Source: Loripinus fragilis (taxonomy: Eukaryota > Mollusca > Bivalvia > Lucinida > Lucinidae). Taken from it: a stretch of DNA of 64,000 bases. The notes beneath the pieces were generated by a model, which had not been told where the DNA came from, searched no databases, and saw only the letters and a list, made by a program, of their open reading frames with translations. The stretch's first letter is position 1. Every line of letters begins with the position of its first letter. A program made the position numbers and the translations under genes. The stretch spans positions 25,646,164 through 25,710,163 of the forward strand of contig OZ026524.1 of NCBI GenBank assembly GCA_964019695.1, written 5' to 3'. Below are positions 36,142-47,711 of the stretch, piece by piece.

Positions 36142-36188
<47 letters not shown>
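36142..36188. repeat. (GA)n microsatellite
   Basis: About 23 GA dinucleotides, uninterrupted. Confidence 0.97.
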
Positions 36189-36190
<2 letters not shown>

Positions 36191-36800
36191 TGCTTTACAA
36201 TGTGCAATATTATATCAGAATTAGATGTATTAGCAAATATAATCTTATACAGCAGCCTAAGGACCTCTGACACTTCGATAGGGTATCTGCCTATTTTTCA
36301 GAGGCTTCCCACAACTTCCCTTTGCTTAAAAAAGCACTGGTATAAACGTGAATACGATGTTTGATGTATGAGAAACGAAATAAAAGTGTAATAATACAGA
36401 CAGACTCTGCTGACAAAACAAGAGATGCTACTAAAGGGGGCAGGGGTCAAGACTTTGGATTTTAAAAAAAAAATATAGTGATCTGTTATTTTCAGTTGCA
36501 GAGGTATTATACCATCAATACTTGTTAAATAAAAGCTAAAAAAGTTTTTTAAAGCCCATAATCAGAAGAATTGTGAAGTTTAATTGCTTATTTTGTTTTT
36601 GTCTGGTTTTATGTAGTTGAATATTTTGAAGGGCAACTGTAGTCAATCTACCCGTTAAGTTTCCACCTCAATGAACATATATTTACCTGTCCAAATACTA
36701 TACCACATTATGCTTTAACTATTCACCCATGCATAAAGTACATGTTTTAGTCACACTTATCAGTCGATGTACAATCATGGCTGACAAATGTTCTTTGTGA
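36189..36800. other. No gene seen
   Basis: Lies upstream of the transposase frame. An ATG at 36777 is in frame with it but is followed by TGA at 36798. Confidence 0.5.
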
Positions 36801-38828
36801 TACTATTACACGAAAAAAACAAAATCTAGTTATAGAGAGCGGAGGGTGCTGAGCGGCGAGGTGTACAGTTGGCAAAGGGCTTACCTAACCAATATATGCA
36901 AAATACCAAATGTTTCTGAATCTAGTCTCCTCTGTGGCAAATGTAGAACTAAACTGTTAAAGGTAAGGCAACAGGGTACATCTGCAATTTCTGAAGCCGA
37001 TGGGAACATCTTAATTGAGAGGAGTGATAGAGACATTGATATGGAAAATAATTTAAAGACTGAATGTGTGTCTCTTACAGCATTGCAAGCAGGAAAGACA
37101 CATGCTAAATGCATTATTTGTAAAGATAAAATTAAGACCGGTCTTTCTAAAGTCATTCTAACAGAAGCACGGTTTGACTTACTTATTAAGTTTAATGTCT
37201 ATGCTGACTCTGCAAGCAGGATCTGCATAAGTCATTTGGCAGGGAACCATCTCGCAAGAACAGTTGAATGGTCAACTAACAAGGAGAAAGTTGAAATGAG
37301 CCTGTCTACCGAACAGACATCTGAAATCATTGAAGGGTTCCTTACAATGGCACGTGGAAGAGAACATTCATTTTCTCTTGACTTCAATGATCCAACATTC
37401 ACAAATCAGGATTGCTTAGTCTGGACTGGCTGGACCAGATCTCAATTTCAGTCAATGCTGGACTGTCTCCAGATCACCCAAGACAGTGTTCAGAGAGACA
37501 AAAGTACTGCTCTTCTTATATTCTGGGTCAAACTCAAAACAGGGTTGTCATTCCAGCAGATCTCTTCCCTTTTAAATAAAAACACTGATAGTGGTTTGAA
37601 AATGGTGTCCAGAGCCTTTAGAACTGTAACATCTGATCTGGACGCTCACTTTGCCCCCAACTTTATTTTTTGTAATCATATATCAAGAGATAAAGCACTT
37701 TCAGAGCATATGACAGCTTATTCTTCAGTGCTGTATGGGGGCAAAGTGTGCACCATATGGGATGGAACGTATTACTACATCGAAAAAAGTAGCAATTATT
37801 CTTTAGGCAGGCACACTTACTCTGGTCAAAAACATCGTCCACTTCTTAAGTTTATGTCTCTGGTTTTCCCAGATGGTTATGTGCAGGACAGCATTGGTCC
37901 ATATATGGCTGATGGTATAAACATTGATGCCGGTATAACTGAGCATATTTTGAACCTGCATTGTGACCTTGCAGACTGGGTATCTGAAGGTGATGTTTGT
38001 GTCGTTGACAGAGGTTTCAGGGATGTCCTGGATGTTTTTGAGGGGCTTGGTCTTGAAACCAAAATGCCTTCATATTTAAAGAAGGGCATATCCAAGCACA
38101 CAACCAAAGAGGCCAATGATTCACGTTTGGTTACTAAAGTTCGCTGGGTGGTTGAAGCTTACCATGGCAGAGTTAAAAAGTGGATTTTTTTTGACAAGAT
38201 CATTCAACATGACTTTTTGGACATCATTGGCCCATTAAATAGAATTTTGACAGCAGCTTTAAATGCTTTTTGCCCTCCTTTAGTGTCCACTGATGACTTT
38301 GACGCGGAAATTGCTCGTGAAATGCTAAGAAAAGCAGAGATGGGGAGAAATGCTCTTTTCAGCAAAGTTTAAAAAGGGCCTTTCTCCAGCAGAGGCAAAT
38401 GGTCACCCATGGACTCAGATGAAGCTGTGCCACAGTTTCCAGTATTATCGAATGCCCAGTTGCAAATGATAACATTTGGTACGTATCAGCTGAAACAAGC
38501 AAATTCATATACACGGGAGCATCTATCAGAAGATGGTGAATACAAAATTGATGTTCACGATCGAGCCCCAGGTCTTCTTAGGGTACGTATTCAGTCCAGG
38601 CATATTAATGCAAAGCGATACTTCTGTTGGATTGAGTATACAAACGAAGAAGACAGTGAACAGATAGTTGCTTGGTTTTGACATTGCAAGGCAGGTCAAA
38701 GGACTGTTGGCTGCTGTGCCCATGTTGCATCAGTGATATGGTATTTGGGACATGCACGCCATCAAGAGCACCAAAAGCCGTTGCACATACAAGCCTGTAA
38801 CAATATCATGAATGCTGCACATCGTTAA
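36801..38828 (+). pseudogene. DDE (Tnp4-like) transposase with C-terminal SWIM-type zinc motif, broken by stops
   Basis: One reading frame runs from 36801 to TAA at 38826 with only two internal stops, TAA at 38370 and TGA at 38679. Counting from the GTG at 36846: Cys pairs at C30/C33 and C89/C92 and a C-x2-H-x4-H near 127-134 suggest an N-terminal zinc domain. Residues 218-244 look like a helix-turn-helix. A DDE catalytic set follows as IWDGT (D306), VVDRGFRD (D388) and VVEAYHGRVKKW (E437). After the first stop the frame continues through QFPVLS, ITFGTYQLKQA and LRVRIQSRH. A SWIM-like HCKAGQ ... CCAH then follows, in which a Cys codon appears to have become the TGA. It is a domesticable-looking but here dead transposase; terminal repeats were not found. 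Confidence 0.8.
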
Positions 38829-39087
38829 CCTCATTGTTATTAATATGCCTGTATCAGACTTGTTTACTTTAAAGCCAAACATAATTATTTACAACATTAT
38901 GAAAACATAAAACACTTGATATCTTAAATGAATAGATTATTTCTTGTGCTTCAGATATAGCGAGGTGTTAACTGATTAAATTTGATTTGGCTCCAGTTGC
39001 TTTGGATATCCCACAGAATACCATTTCTGGTCTTTTGCTGTTCTCATTGTATATAAACATCTTGACAGATATCAAGTCTGATACATG
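38829..39087. other. No feature seen
   Basis: Short AT-rich spacer between two transposon remnants. Confidence 0.4.
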
Positions 39088-39199
39088 TACAGGTCCATTA
39101 AAAAAGTTATTTCACTACGCAACATTGCAAAAGTTTTTTTCACATTTTAACAGTCTATGTTTTACCATACATGCTATTAAATATCACGCCAAATTGTTT

Positions 39200-39957
39200 C
39201 TTTAAATCATACCAACGTATAATCAGACAACATTTGTATATGAATCTTAAATACCTTCCAACGAAAAACAAAACAACATACTTTAAATACACTCCAATAA
39301 AACAACACCACTGTACTTTTACATCATAAAGTCATTATTTCGTTGCATCTCCCCTTGCTTTAATAAGATCTGCAATTCTCTTTGGTATTGAGTTGTTATG
39401 TTCTTCAAGGACGTTTGGTATTACATTATACCACGCTTCACATATTCAATTCCACATCTCTTCTTTTTACACGGCATTTGGTCACCAATTTTTTTCTTCA
39501 TTATATTCCAAAGGTTCATTATTGTATTGATATCTGTTGAATTCCATGGTCATTCCAGAATGGGTATTTCTTTACATTATAGGAAAGTTCTAGTACTTTT
39601 AAAGTTAAGGCATGTCAGGAGATCATGAATAAAGATGTATCCCTTCTGTGGGAACACAACGCATTCACATGTCATTTCAATATCATGAATGATATCACTC
39701 TGGTATTTTGCTCTATCCATGTTACCATTCATTTTTCTCAGAAGGGACAGGCCTCTGTGTTTAATGGCTCCCCAGACTTGCACACTTACTGGCGATTTTA
39801 CAGTACTCTGAATACACTTAGCATGATATTTCTCATTCAGTTTGCGCCAAATACGAGAATGGCGTCGATTCAGATTGTTATTACTGTAAAATACAGACTA
39901 GTGTGAATGCGTTGCGTCCGACAGAGAAGATATATCTTTATGCTTGATCTTGCGCCA
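39200..39957 (-). pseudogene. Tc1-like transposase remnant, minus copy (middle and C-terminus)
   Basis: Read on the minus strand, the segment gives RCIQ-type KCIQSTVKSPVSVQVWGAIK, then LRKMNGNMDRAKYQSDII and VVFPQKGYIFIHD. This matches the Tc1 transposase order PTVKHxxSVMVWG, then the block before FQQDN. Downstream blocks NLWNIMKKKIG and an IAxLIK-like tail follow in shifted frames. The catalytic region is damaged and the N-terminal DNA-binding part is missing. Confidence 0.7.
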
Positions 39958-39999
39958 TTCAATACTCTAAAAAACTAAAACATTCCTAGAATGTAATGG

Positions 40000-40243
40000 A
40001 AAATCTGTTCAGAAATGGTCAGGAAATTCAACAGAAATGAATTCCATAGAGAATTTTTGGAATATAATGAAGAAAAAGATTGGTACTCAAATGGCATGTT
40101 TAAAAGAAGAGACGTGGAAGTGAGTATGTGAGTCGTGGTATAGTATTGCACCAAACGTTTTAGAAGAACTTAACAGTTCAATGCCATGGAGAATTGAAGA
40201 TAATATTAAGCAAAGGAAGGGGGTGCAACGAATACTGATTTTA
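40000..40243 (+). pseudogene. Tc1-like transposase remnant, plus copy (C-terminus only)
   Basis: The frame reads WSGNSTEMNSIENFWNIMKK, then a TGA, and then SWYSIAPNVLEELNSSMPWR and IEDNIKQRKG before the final stop. This is the DLNPIENLW-type third catalytic motif and the C-terminal tail of Tc1 transposases. It is homologous to the end of the minus copy. Confidence 0.75.
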
Positions 40244-40859
40244 TGATGTAGGCGCACAGGTATGTGGTTGTGTCTTCATTGGAATGTATATAAGTATGTT
40301 GTTGTGTTTTCATTGGAATGTATTTAAGTATGTTGTTGTGTTTTCATTGGAATGTATTTACTATTCTTATATAAATGGTGCCTGATTATACGTTGATATG
40401 ATTTATAGAAAAAAAAAGCATTAAAATTAAGTTACATGTATGGTGAAACATATACCATTTATGTATAAAATGTGAAAAAACTTTGGAAATATTGCGTAGT
40501 GAAATAACTTTCTTAATGGACCTGTATAAGAATTTTTGTTGATAATTGTTTCTGTTATCATGAAATTGATGAAAAGGAGGACACAATAAAACTTCAGAAT
40601 AACACTCTCCAACTAGAATGGTGGGCAAGAAAATAGGGTATGATATTTCAAACCTTCAAATGCAATTATGATGCAGCTACCAGGAAATTGACCGAAAAAT
40701 GCTGCGTACAATAAGAGGGTACGGTTATTACAAATGTACCTTTGAGTTACAATTACAGAAGATTTGAGAAAGAATACACATGTTAGCAGTATTTGCACAA
40801 ATGCTTTCAGAACCCTCGGTACTCCTCAAAGGAAACAGATATCCCTGTCTATAAGGCTT

Positions 40860-41065
40860 ACATGGAACAGCTAAAAAAACCTGGAACGTCCAATCCTAGA
40901 ATATGGTAGTTCTATTTGGGATCCACAAGCTCACAGTTGTTCTTCGCAAGTAATTAAGAAGTGGACAAAAGGGTGCTGCCAGATTCGACACAGGGAACTA
41001 CAACTTTAAAGGTATGAGTGTGACTAGCATTCTTGGACAATTAAAATGAGAAACAGCAGAAACTA
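40860..41065 (+). pseudogene. Non-LTR reverse transcriptase C-terminal remnant
   Basis: RPILEYGSSIWDPQAHS, then after a frameshift KRAARFDTGNYNF and SVTSILGQLK, matches the conserved segment after the RT core of Jockey/CR1-type LINEs (family: LVRPxLEYxxxVWDP ... RRAARF). The RT core itself is not present here. Confidence 0.7.
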
Positions 41066-41079
41066 TACCCTGGTTTCAC

Positions 41080-42550
41080 CTGTAGTATACCATGAGCAGT
41101 AGTTACTATACCATGAGCAGCATTTACTATACCCAAGTTTAGTCTGGAATTTACCATGAACAGGAGTTATTCTACTCAGGTTTCGCCTGGAATTTACCAT
41201 GAGTAGGAGTTACACTTCTCATGTTTGCCTGGAGTTGACCATGAACAGGAGTTATTCTACTCAAGTTCGCCTGGAGTTGACTATGAATAGGAGGTATTCT
41301 ACTCAAGTTCGCCTGGAGTTGACTATGAATAGGAGTTATTCTACTCAAGTTCGCCTGGAATTGACCATGAAGAGGAGTTATTCTACTCAAGTTCGCCTAG
41401 AGTTTACCATGGACAGGAGTTATTCTACTCAAGTTTACCTGGAGTTGACCATGAATAGGAGTTATTCTTCTCAAGTTTACCTGGAGTTGACCATGAATAG
41501 GAGTTATTCTACTCAAGTTCGCCTGGAGTTGACCATGAACAGGAGTTTTTCTACTCAAGTTCGCCCAGAGTTGACCATGAACAAGAGCTATTCTACCCAG
41601 GTTTCGTGTGGAGTTGACTATAAATAGGAGTTATTCTACTCAAGTTTCGCCTGGAGTTGACCATGAACAGGAGTTACTCTGCTCAGGTTTCACCTGGAGT
41701 TGACCATGAACAATACTTATTCTACCCAGGTTTTGCCTGGAGCTGACTATGAATAGGAGTTATTCTACTCATGTTTCGCCTGGAGTTGACCATAACAGGA
41801 GTTTATCTACTCAGCTTTTAGCTGGATTAGACCATGAACTGAAGTCACTCTACACGGGGTTTGCCTGGGGTTGACCATAAACAACAGTTTCTATATCTAC
41901 TCTACTCATGTTTTGCCTGGAGTTTACCTTGAACGGGAGTTACTCTTATCAGGTTTAGCATGTAGTTGACAATGAACAGGAGTTATTCTACTCCGGTTTT
42001 GCCTGGAGTTGACCATTACCAGCGGTTACTATACCCAGGGTTTGCCTGTAGTTATTCTACCTAGGTTTAACCTGGAGTTAACAGCTATACTCAAGTGCTG
42101 TACTCAGGGTTTGCCTGTAAATTACCCTGTACAAGAGTAACTATATTCGGATTTACCTTGCTGCATAATGCAATCGATAACGTGTCAGGCTATAGATGTG
42201 TGTCTGACTGCAGATTCAGGGGTCGCAAATTCGATCCCAGACCGGTTCCAGACTTTCGTGGAAATTGATCATTAAATAACTATGATCATTCTCCTCCCTT
42301 CTGCTGAATCATTCAAAAAAGGTTGTTGTCAGTTACAAGCGAAAGTATGTGCACGAAGTACTGGTTAACGGCTTGTTTAAGCTTGCCCTCGAAAAAGTGT
42401 GGTTAGGTGAACTGACCGTCCCGCCATGACCATAGCTGTTTACCAGGACTTAAAGCAACAAAACAAACAAAAAGTCGGGTTTCTCCTATAGTTGACCTTG
42501 AGCAGGAGTTACTATACCCAAGTTTCGCATGAGTTGACCATGAATACCAG
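41080..42550 (+). repeat. 42 bp minisatellite
   Basis: About 25 degenerate units of 42-43 bp with core TGACCATGAACAGGAGTTAT and TCTACTCAAGTTCGCCTGGA. Because 42 is a multiple of three, both strands stay open for about ten units (14-residue repeats RSYSTQVRLELTMN on +). I regard these frames as by-products. A SINE interrupts the array at 42166-42475. Confidence 0.9.
42166..42475 (+). mobile_element. tRNA-derived SINE, second family (S2)
   Basis: tRNA-like head with a degenerate A box (ATGCAATCGATAACG), a CAGGCTA/TCTGACTG arm and a B box TTCGATCCC. The body contains CCGTCCCGCCATGACC and the tail is GGACTTAAAGCAAC plus CAAA repeats. It differs from family S1 except in the tail. Confidence 0.7.
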
Positions 42551-43014
42551 ACATTGTATTATCGACGTTCACACCCACTACTAAGGTCAAACTATGGCGC
42601 TGATATAGCAGCATGGCTGCAATTGCAATAGTGGCGGCTACTCTTAATTATTATTCAAATGTATATCGCAATAATCAAAAAAAAATTGGGACTGATATCA
42701 CACTTTATGAGACAAAAATTGTGAATATATTTTGACCCATCATTTATACCAGGTGTTCTGGGTACTCAAAAGAACCGTCTTCCTTTGCGCACAAACAACA
42801 CAATAAAATATGTTTTATTGTCGCACTATTATCTTGAGGCCTGCTTAAATGTCTCGACCAACAGTGCAGACTCAGATCAGACTGCTATTACCAAACAGGG
42901 TTCCCACTGCTAACTATAATACTTGTATCTCTCATAGACACATTTCCTACTGTACAACTACCTTATATGATTTAAGGTTGATTTTTATTTTGCAAAATTA
43001 GGTAGCCCTACATT
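42551..43014. other. No gene seen
   Basis: One palindromic CAGACTCAGATCAGACTGC fragment near 42866; otherwise featureless. Confidence 0.45.
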
Positions 43015-43205
43015 TAAACTAAAATAGTTAGTATGATCAAGAAATACCACAACCACAAAGTGCAGACAAACCCATGGCACCGCGAGGAAGAGCCACACAG
43101 CAATCACCAGACACCAGGAAGACAAACTAAGCAAAGCAACCAGCTCTCTCTTCCCCATCAAGATGATGGCAAAACTAGAATGGACATAAAGTAACGTACA
43201 ACAAA
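43015..43205 (+). repeat. Dispersed repeat family B, 5' fragment
   Basis: Shares GTATGATCAAGAAATACCAC, GCACCGCGAGGAAGAGCC and AAAGCAACCAGCTCTCTC with 54059-54396 and 56605-56730. Confidence 0.85.
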
Positions 43206-44479
43206 CATAAAACAATTACAAACTATTTTTTTTTCAAAAATATAAGCATAATCCGAGCAACCTACTTATGAATGAAAAGATCCCAAAGAGTCATAGCCCA
43301 AAGAAAAAAATGATGCATCTTACCATTAGGTATCAGTGATAAGCATGGGTTTTCCTTGAAATCCGGACAAAATGCTGCTGATAATTCGCAAGGACAAACT
43401 TTACAGAAGATTTATCAAAGGGTCACAACTCCAGCAAAAATCACCTAACCACAGCAAGCTTGCTTAACTCCAAGAAAAAATATCCAAACACAAGATGGCA
43501 ACTACATGGGTATATAATCTTGATAGAATTAATACTCCCATTCCAAGTGCGGATCCAGAGGGGGAAAGGGGATCCCCCCCTTGAAAATCACAAGTTATAT
43601 GGGTTTCTATAGGGATTAAGCAATTGGACCCCCCCCCTGGATAAAGTTGGAGTTCTCATTTAATAATTGCTGCGAAAATGCGCAAAAAAATTAACAGGTT
43701 TATGGACGTACATGGAAAAATATATTGATGGGAAAACTCGAGATCATATGCTTTCCCACCCTTTCATGACGGGCAACATAATTGGTGATGGGTGGGTGCA
43801 GACTAGACAGATGGACAAATAATCAAAGGGTATGACAATCATTGAGGTCATCAAAGGGGTTTTAGGAACAAAGGGTATTGCAATCATTGAGACCTTACCA
43901 GGGTTTTCGGGGAACAGGGGAAATGGCATTTATTTCAGGGAACAAAGCCCAAATATTTCGGGGAACAAAGACAGTCTTTGGGAACAGGGAACATAGAAAA
44001 CACATAATCGATTTTGAAAAACAGGGGAACAAGCCAATTTACTTCAAGGAAACAAGTAGCACCCCTGGGAGGGCCTCGTCTTTATAAATATCCCACCTGT
44101 TTTTTCGTGGAGTGGTAATAAAAACGAACACTACCTGTATTTTCTATACATATCTTGCTTTTGGGAGTATTCTGTACCATAAATAATACCTATTCTCGGT
44201 CCGATTAATATATCCATGCAACTCCTGTTTATGTGTATTGGGAAGTTACAGTAGATGTACAAAATATATCTATCAACAGAAGTGAGAAGATGATCATTTC
44301 CATTATCTTAAGTTAAAAAGGGTTCAAAAAGTGTCCAATTTTATGGCTAAGATGCTTTTGAAAAGGAAACTTACTTGTATTTATTAGAGCATTATAGTAA
44401 ACAAAAAAGTTGCTCGATAGAACACACAAAACTTCAAGTACTAATGTTCTGATGCACCCAGACTCCACATTTTTGGCTC
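43206..44479. other. No gene; GGGAACA-rich degenerate repeat
   Basis: 43840-44060 is a degenerate tandem of GGGGAACAAAG-type units. The segment 43550-43640 has a G/C-run motif (GGATCCAGAGGGGG) shared with 24300 and 54420. Confidence 0.5.
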
Positions 44480-44800
44480 TGTGGTATCTTTCCCCCCCTC
44501 CCCCCCGAGTCCCAACACGCCGTTCACATATATAATGTAAAATATACTGACGCGTTATCCTGCAAGAGGATTAGTTGGGACTCGGGGGGAAAGAGGTTAC
44601 AGAAATATTTTTCTATTTCCCTATATGTTTAATGCAAAAACGACCAGTTTAGCCCAAAAATAAAGCCGTACATCCATTCAAATAGGAAACTAATTGCACT
44701 ATCGTAAAATATGGACTAAAATTGAACTTATATATGAAAATGGAACCATTTGACGAACTTTTATTTTTTTAAAAATAATAGGCAGCAATACATTATGACT
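44480..44800 (+). repeat. Hairpin-bearing dispersed repeat E, copy 2
   Basis: Same layout as 30231-30530, but the hairpin arms read CCCCCCGAGTCCCAAC (to 44515) and GTTGGGACTCGGGGGG (44574-44589). The loop keeps AATGTAAAATAT, and downstream TTGACGAACTTTTATTTTTT is conserved. Confidence 0.75.
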
Positions 44801-44968
44801 CCCATTACCACCGTCAGAGGTCCTTTAATATGATATTGTACACACCAAAGCAAATCAAAACAGAAAGCATGTAAATTATATCTAAGCACAAGTCGTATCT
44901 GTCATATGAAGGCATAGATAGTAGTCTGACTCCTTTCTTGCCATGTCATGTCTTAGGACTTGGTATAT

Positions 44969-45700
44969 TTATCGAGGATTAAATCTTCCACACTTTGTTA
45001 AAAAGTCCTGTACTTTTAAGAACAATGTTTCGTTCTCATGACTTGTGCCGTTTTCAGTGCCATATAAAAGATCTTTTAGAGAGTATTCGTGAAGATTTGC
45101 TGGGAGATATCTTCTTGTAGCAGCATATAAGGGACATGTAAAGAAAATGTGATATGCACTTTCAAAACTTCCGCAGTGCTGACAGGAAGGGCTTTCAACA
45201 ATGTTTTTGCAATACAAATTAGCATTTAGAGCACTACATTGCATTCGCAGTCTGGCGTGCAAGATTTGGCCAAAACGTGATCCTACATGAAAGTAATAAG
45301 GGGACTGGAGCTTATTATGGTTTAAGTAATTTTTAAACGCTAAAACAGAAGACAGCTCCTTTGCCTCATTTGGAAGACTGTTCCATGCTTTGATGGTAGA
45401 AGGAAAGAATGAGTCTGAGAATAGGTTAGTTTTTGATCTGAAGCTCTGAATATGATCCGCATTCCTGAGAGCATAGTTGTTAGTTTGACCGACAATAGGG
45501 GGAAATAGATCTGAAAGATAGTTTGGTGTTAGACCATGCATAATTTTGTAGAATGTGACAAGTTTGTGCTTAGTTCTCCTAGTTTGGAGCGACTTCCAAC
45601 CAAGTTCAATAAATAGTTTGTCAATGCTGCACAACTTCGTCGCTCCTGTGACAATTCGTGCTGCTTCTACATGAACAGCGTCTAATAGTATTTGATTCAG
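44969..45700 (-). pseudogene. Retrotransposon C-terminal region with zf-RVT-type motif
   Basis: After frameshifts near 45775 and 45690 the frame gives AVHVEAARIVTGATKLCSID. The 45634-44969 part continues with HKLVTFYKIMHGLTPNYLSD, FPSTIKAWNSLPNEAK and CQHCGSFESAYHIFFTCPLY, a Cys2-His-Cys zinc motif typical of Jockey/CR1-like LINE ends. It stops at GRFNPR. Confidence 0.85.
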
Positions 45701-45745
45701 AAGAGCAATTGTCCCAAACAGTATCGCTATATTCCAGAAGAGGAC

Positions 45746-47138
45746 CTATATATGCAAATATATTTTTTCCAAAGATTTTCTCGAAACTCTAAATTTGAGG
45801 GCTTTTAACAAGTTTAGTCTTGACCAAGATTTTTCTGATATAGATTTAACATGCTCATCCCAACTACCAGTATTTGAAAAAGTAAGACCCAGGTGCTTAT
45901 GGAAAGAAGTATTCTTTATCATTGTACCATTCATAAAGAGGGGAGGGTGGAGTACAGGATTACGCTTGCGCGAGATTAACATTGACAGTGTTTTTAGGGG
46001 ATTAAATGTGACAAGCCAAGCAGCAGCCCAGTCTGAGATAGTTTGCAAATCTGTGTTTAGAAGTTGTGCTGATTGACGGGGACGGTCCACAATGATGTAC
46101 AAACTTGTATCGTCGGCAAACAGGCGGATGGAACATCCAATATGTTTTACTATATCATTAATGTAAATGAGAAATAGGAGTGGACCGAGAATAGACCCTT
46201 GTGGGACACCAGCCAAGATATGGACCAAATATGATGACTGACCATTAATTACAACACGTTGTCTCCGCTGAGATAAGTAACTTTCAAACCACTTAACAAC
46301 ACGATTCGAGCATCCCATGCAGCGCAATTTGTAAAGTAGTCCCTTGTGCCAGACTCTGTCGAAGGCCTTACTAAAATCGCAAAATACTGCTCTTATTTCT
46401 TTGCCTTTGTCTACCGCCTCACAAATTTTATGATATGTATGAAGTAATTGATTGGTTGTGGAGTCACCTTCCCTGAATCCAGACTGTAAGGGTGTTAAAA
46501 GCTGGTTTGTAACCATGTAATTGTAGAGATGCTTATGGACACAGCGTTCCATCGTTTTACCAGCAATACTCAAAAGCGATATAGGGCGGTAGTTGCTTGG
46601 TAATGATTTGTCTTCCTTTTTGTAAATTGGAGTGACATTTGCGACTTTCCATGATGAAGGGAAGTACCCTTGTTCAAGGGAACGGTTGAAGATTATAGAG
46701 TATGGGTGTGCAAGAATATGACGTCAAGATGTTGAAATACATCGCTTACATCTTGGATGGTAATAGTTATGAACTCTAATGAATGATCTATGTCTGAAAT
46801 TGGGGGTAATTGTGTGTTTGTATCATCAACAATAGCTTAGGATGAAAAATATGTATTTAACAAGTTTGCCTTTTCGTGATCACTCTCTGCGTAAATGCCA
46901 CTATGGTGAAGAGTTGGTATACTGGCTGAGACTCGTCCTAATTTTAAGATTTGTTTAGATGTTTTCCAAAATGTTTTTGAATTGCATTCACCTGAAGATA
47001 AAAGCTGATCAAGATTGTCGTGATATGATTGTTTTGATTTCCTCAACTCAGTGATTACTTTGTTTCGTAGAGTTTTGTATTTGTTCCAGTAGTGAATGTT
47101 ATTTGTTTTCTTGTGTTGCCTAAATGCTAATTTCCGTT
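45746..47138 (-). pseudogene. Retrotransposon reverse transcriptase domain
   Basis: The pre-RT segment (46837-47046) has SKTFWKTSKQILKLG and EKANLLNTYFSS. The RT core follows with WKVANVTPIYKKED, NYRPISLLSIAGK, QSGFREGDSTTNQL, CDFSKAFDRVWH, GVPQGSILGPLLFLIYIND and the catalytic FADDTSL (about 46118-46098). Between HLD (about 46720) and ILAHPYS the usual K-x-GPD segment is absent, indicating a small internal deletion. The FADD pair is intact, but stops and frameshifts make it inactive. Confidence 0.88.
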
Positions 47139-47139
47139 T

Positions 47140-47475
47140 CTATAAAAGGAAGTAAGGTTGCAAAGATCAGGAATCGATACAATCAAGTACCACACCTGAC
47201 CCAGGATACCAATGGGAAAGTGACAAACTCACAGAAGACACCACAAACGAGAGCCAAGAGGTCAGCCCTTTCCCAGCAGGTGACCACGAAGCACATATAA
47301 ACAGACGCGCACAAAACATAGCAAACACAAGACAGAACAAAAACATAAAAGATCCACAAAAGAAGTACCGCCTTGGAACGGTCAGTAAAATATTTTACTG
47401 GAGGGCTTAAACCGGTTTAACGGCACCAACCTCACCCTTAATTCAGATGTGGATCAAGACACATAGATATTTGGT
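47140..47475 (+). repeat. Dispersed repeat family A inserted in the retrotransposon
   Basis: Matches copy 1 (1153-1470). It separates the linker part ending DPPWITCYRKVRGLSC (minus strand, to about 47480) from the continuation RKLAFRQHKKT (from about 47138). Confidence 0.85.
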
Positions 47476-47711
47476 TTGCATGAAAGACCCCTAACTTTTC
47501 TGTAACATGTTATCCATGGAGGATCAGTTGGTCTAACAGTGATTATTTTGTTCGGTATTGAAATCTCAGCTGCTTTTATGATTGCATCTGATATATCTAG
47601 GACATTTTTGTCTATATTTCTCTCACTTTCAATCTTTTCTAAAATATTCGATTCATTTAGGAGCCTTTTATATTTTTCATAATCAGCCAGTTGGAAATTC
47701 CATATTCGTCT

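Larger units (their letters stand above)
39088..40526. mobile_element. Inverted, composite Tc1-like element (TA flanked)
   Basis: TA at 39088-39089 and 40525-40526. Inverted ends CAGGTCCATTAAAAAAGTTA and the complement of CAGGTCCATTAAGAAAGTTA extend for about 90 bp. Inside are two truncated transposase copies facing away from each other's 3' ends, i.e. head to head. Confidence 0.75.

Noticed and set aside
36842..38372. Host gene for the 508-residue frame
   Set aside because: DDE catalytic motifs, lack of a good ATG and continuation past in-frame stops show a transposase pseudogene.
41199..41627. Repeat-protein gene with 14-residue units
   Set aside because: Explained by a 42 bp minisatellite; frames are open on both strands and there are no splice or start signals.
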